Assembly (NCBI GenBank): GCA_031761405.1
Contig: JASEVX010000003.1
Coordinates: forward strand, 140,477,762-140,541,761
DNA: 64,000 nt
Source of the DNA: Serripes groenlandicus
Taxonomy: Eukaryota > Mollusca > Bivalvia > Cardiida > Cardiidae
Reading direction: 5' to 3'
The position numbers and the translations under genes were made by a program. Within the stretch, counting starts at the first letter, position 1; each line of letters begins with the position of its first letter. The notes under the pieces were generated by a model. It did not search any database. It saw only the letters and a list, made by a program, of their open reading frames with translations, and was not told the origin of the DNA. Of the stretch, positions 60,558 to 64,000 are shown piece after piece.

Positions 60558-60808
60558 AAGCCGTTCCGCGATGAAACCAACAGTGTGGACTCTGCGTAAA
60601 GTATCAGCCTAAGCTTGCCGCACAAGCTAACCCGGACAGACACTTTTCGCCTCCTGTAGATTTTCTGTTTCAGGAATCATTACTATATACATTTATCCCC
60701 CTAAAGCGGAATGTGTCCGCCCGGATTAGCCTGCGCGGACTGCTTAGGCTGATCTGGGTCGATACATTACGCAGAGACCATGATGTTGGTTTTCTCGCGG
60801 GACGGCTC
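60558..60808. mobile_element. GCCGTCCCGCGAG-family MITE, complete
   Basis: Left terminus AAGCCGTTCCGCGATGAAAC, right terminus TTTTCTCGCGGGACGGCTC. Between them are CTAAGCTTGCCGCACAAGC, TTTCTGTTTCAGGAATCATT, CCCCTAAAGCGGAATGTGTC, GCGCGGACTGCTTAGGCTG and GTCGATACATTACGCAGAG. The best reference copy of the family here. Confidence 0.75.
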
Positions 60809-61835
60809 TATTGATGAATCGCATCAAACAATCCATTATAAATATACGCCTGTGTTCTATCTTAATTCTTGATTGGTTTTTCTATTAAGAATTCTTTGTC
60901 TGCCTTTAGACAGAGCTCTAAATAAGGGTAGTTTTTCATGCTCTAAAATTCTTCTTTGGCCCTCTAGCCCTATATTGTTGAATTTATTAGTAACAATATC
61001 ATAGGGTTCGGTTGGACAATAAGAGAGATATTGTGGAGAAAAGAGCTGTATACTCTTCCTTATCTAGAATTCTGTTGAGCTGTTCGTCACATGGTCAAAA
61101 TAATAGAAAATGGCAGGCATTTATTGGTAGACAGAGAAAATATATTGGTAATCTTAATGCTATCGAAGATAAATTTCTTTTTTTTTCGTCGAATGCAATA
61201 GCTTTGAATTATAATGGGTGGATTTTGTTAGCGACTTGGATATCAGAAATCATTACATTTACTGCTCATACAATTTCGAAATACCTTGTCAATACATTTA
61301 AACCTCGAAGGTACATGTCAAGCCTTATGTGCTTTGCTGGAAAATGCTAAAATCTAGAAACAAGAGTATTCATTTGTTTATTGGCAGCTTCATTTTTTAT
61401 GTAAATCGTAAATTGTGAACCATCTGCTCTTTCAATTGTGGCCTGACTTGTTGATATGTATGACAGTAGTCTGCTTAACGGATAACAATGTTTGAAATAG
61501 ATAGATAATGTGTAGAAACGTTTAAAATAGTCGAAGACAGCAACATATGGAGAGGAAAAATCGCTTGTGTTGGGTAAATTCCCCCGTTCCATGATGTTTA
61601 AACCATTCGACCAGTACAGATGCGTACATAGCCTTTATTTATTTTGTTATTTAAGATATGATATCAGTGAAAAGTTTTCATTCAAAATGAAAAAAAAAAG
61701 AATCACAACCATGTGTACAAATATAAAATTGTATATGTTGTTTTGTGCGCCGGTGGCCTCCATACCTTAGTAATACCTGAACAATACTTTATCTGAAGAA
61801 AAACTACGGTTATTGAAAATATAGGTTATTGCCTC
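60809..61835. other. No gene recognised
   Basis: A plus-strand frame at 61012-61350 (no ATG start) has no motif I know. Confidence 0.4.
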
Positions 61836-61839
61836 TGTA

Positions 61840-62760
61840 TGCATGGGACAATATTGTAGGACGAGTTTTGGCAGAACTCAGTCGAATGAACAATCTCTGA
61901 CATCATGTTTCCCATATTAATGCAATGTGCAATGTCTATCGTATAGTTTGACAGTGTATATTTAAAATGTGTCAGATTTTTGTTTTTAAACATATCGAAC
62001 AATAAAAAAACCAATTTACACTCGTTTTGAGTTGTTTTTGTCAATTCACATTTCCTATTTATCCCGCAATTGTTGTCCTTTCTGATGGTTTCTAAGATGA
62101 GCGGAGAACATAGACATGTACGACAGTACCATTTTATTTTGAATCGAGAATTAACCGTTAGAACATAGACATATATGATGATACCATTTTGTTTCGAATC
62201 GAGAATTAACCGTTAGAACATAGACATGTACGACGTTACCATTTTGTTTCGATTCAAGAATTAACCGATAGAACATAGACATGTACGACGTTACCATTTT
62301 GTTTCGAATCGAGAATTAACCGTTAGAACATAGACATGTACGACGTTACCATTTTGTTTCGAATCAAGAATTAACCGATAGAACATAGACATGTACGACG
62401 TTACCATTTTGTTTCGAATCGAGAATTAACCGTTAGAACATAGACATGTACGACGTTACCATTTTGTTTCGAATCAAGAATTAACCGATAGAACATTAGA
62501 CATGTACGATGTTACCATTTTGTTTCGAATCGAGAATTAACCGTTAGAACATAGACATGTACGACGTTACCATTTTGTTTCAATTCGAGAATTAACCATT
62601 AGAACATAGACATGTACGACGTTACCATTTTGTTTCGAATCGAAAATTAACCGTTAGAACATAGACATGTACGACGTTACCAGTTTGGTTCGAATCGAGA
62701 ATTAACCGTTAGAAAAATGATACCATACAACGTGTTACAATTTTTCATTCAGAAAATTGT
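61840..62760. repeat. Dispersed repeat containing an expanded tandem array
   Basis: Flanks (GGACGAGTTTTGGCAGAACTC, TTTCCCATATTAATG, TTTAAAATGTGTCAG on the left; CAACGTGTTACAATTTTTC on the right) match a second copy at 63610-63980 in the same order. Confidence 0.65.
62106..62714. repeat. 55-bp tandem repeat, about eleven units
   Basis: Unit begins GAACATAGACATGTACGACG and contains TTACCATTTTGTTTCGAATC and GAATTAACCGTTA. Units differ by a few bases (GAGAATT/CAAGAATT, CGTTA/CGATA), in a partly alternating pattern. Confidence 0.95.
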
Positions 62761-63609
62761 TTTTTTTTCTTACAACGAAAATTCTAATTCTACACTGTGA
62801 TTTAGATGCCCATTTATATTTCACTGTATATAACACATGTCTTCTATTTTATGTTGAATAAAATAAATATACTCTGAGTACGATTATATAGTATCAATAG
62901 ACTAACTACCTTTAAACAATTTACAATATCCTAGAAGCTCTGTTATCCCACTGTTTTGTAATGCATAAGTCAGATAATCTATATTATATGTTAGTTTGGA
63001 AAAATAACCTAGACTGTCTTGTTTGACATGTAATTTGTAACTTTTGTAACCGTTAAAGGTTGCCATTATTGTATTATATGTTAGTATTGAAAAAATGACA
63101 TACTGCCATGTAAGTTTTATGTTTATCATGTTTGTTTTTTATCAGTAATTCGCTGCCACATGGGTCTTTGAAGTTCTGGTTAAATACATAAACTACATAT
63201 ATTACACTCCAACGAAAATCACCAGCCATTAATGTATGTATAGCGTTTGTCAATAGGTGTAGATAATCTGTAAATAGCGATATAATTGATTTGTAAACAC
63301 GTCACGTAATACGCCACCATGGACTGAATGAATCTTTAGACATTTAAATATATCGGCACGTCTTTGTTGACTGCTAGTACAAAGTCGACCTAGAAAGGGG
63401 TCGTAATAATGACTATCACGAAGTTAAAATGCTCTACGATAATATCTTCTAAGAGCGTTGCAATTATAGCTGGTCTTTAAACTCATCAACAGTTGGGTGA
63501 GATAGCTTTGTTAGTAGATGTTTGGAAATTGTTCCGTCACTAGCTGCTTGTGTCGTACGTGTAATGTAAAGGCGTGCAATACTATTATAGGTTGATGCAT
63601 CAGCATGGT
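62761..63609. other. No gene recognised
   Basis: AT-rich with a short minus-strand frame of no recognised family. Confidence 0.4.
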
Positions 63610-63980
63610 AAAATATAGTGATGGGCGAGTTCTTTCGGCTTAGTTGCCCGAATTTGCGGGGCAGAACTCCGCCGATTGAACGATTCTAAATACAATAGTT
63701 TCCCATATTCATGAAATAGCCTTTTATTTTATATTTTGATATTGTAACTAAATTGTTTATTTAAAATGTGTTAGTTGTATGTGTTTGAAACATAAAGAGC
63801 ATTGTGGAAATTAACAATTGTTTTAAATTATTTTGTTTATCGCGCACTTATTATCCTGGTTGATAAGGTCGAGGGAGAATATAATTTTACGAACTGCCAT
63901 ATGTGTTCCCCATTTGGTTTCGAATCGAAATTTAATCGTTGACAAAACGACGTGTTACAATTTTTCTTACAGTGGGTTTC
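63610..63980. repeat. Second copy of the dispersed repeat, single internal unit
   Basis: GGGCGAGTTC...GGGGCAGAACTCC, TTTCCCATATTCATG, TTTAAAATGTGTTAG, then one unit-like CCATTTGGTTTCGAATCG...TTAATCGTT, then GACGTGTTACAATTTTTC. Confidence 0.6.
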
Positions 63981-64000
63981 ATTCATAAATCATGTATTAT

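Noticed and set aside
61012..61350. 112-codon plus-strand frame
   Set aside because: It starts without ATG and shows no known domain. It remains a possible exon but has no support.
62106..62714. CRISPR-like regular array
   Set aside because: The 55-bp units abut each other with no unique spacers. It is a plain tandem repeat in eukaryotic DNA.

Overview
The window looks like nuclear DNA of a bivalve mollusc. It is AT-rich and intron-dominated, with GT-AG exons, and is packed with tRNA-derived SINEs, palindromic MITEs, ACCTTGACC-type intronic repeats and tyrosine-recombinase retrotransposon sequence. The bivalve placement comes from remembered repeat families, not from a search. No bacterial operons, CRISPR arrays, rRNA or functional tRNA genes were seen.

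Bases 1-35150 hold a direct (tandem) segmental duplication of a GTPase gene locus with a period of about 25 kb, both copies on the minus strand. The right copy appears complete: five exons between 31682 and 18614 join in phase to an open frame of about 395 codons with a P-loop, a DxxG motif, a TKxD motif and a C-terminal membrane anchor. Its nearest resemblance is to IFI44-like GTPases. The left copy (10600 down to 454, then off the left edge) keeps exon 1 and the P-loop exon, but exon 3 carries frameshifts and a mutated DxxG, so it reads as a pseudogene. Both copies share a decayed duplicate of the P-loop exon and, upstream, a conserved block that starts a possible divergent plus-strand exon (11661; 35052-35128). 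Size differences between copies come from repeat insertions: 3061-5184 and 8713-9995 in the left copy; 31870-34700, with a broken hAT transposase, in the right.

Bases 39667-52331 hold a tyrosine-recombinase retrotransposon (DIRS/Ngaro-like). Its order is gag with zinc fingers, reverse transcriptase with YLDD, the recombinase C-terminus, then an intact SGNH/GDSL esterase-like frame. A 5542-bp unit starting inside the RT is repeated twice almost perfectly and a third time for 132 bp.

Bases 52332-64000 show no gene I can support. They hold MITEs, SINEs and tandem repeats, including an array of about eleven 55-bp units at 62106-62714 that lies inside a dispersed repeat also present at 63610-63980.
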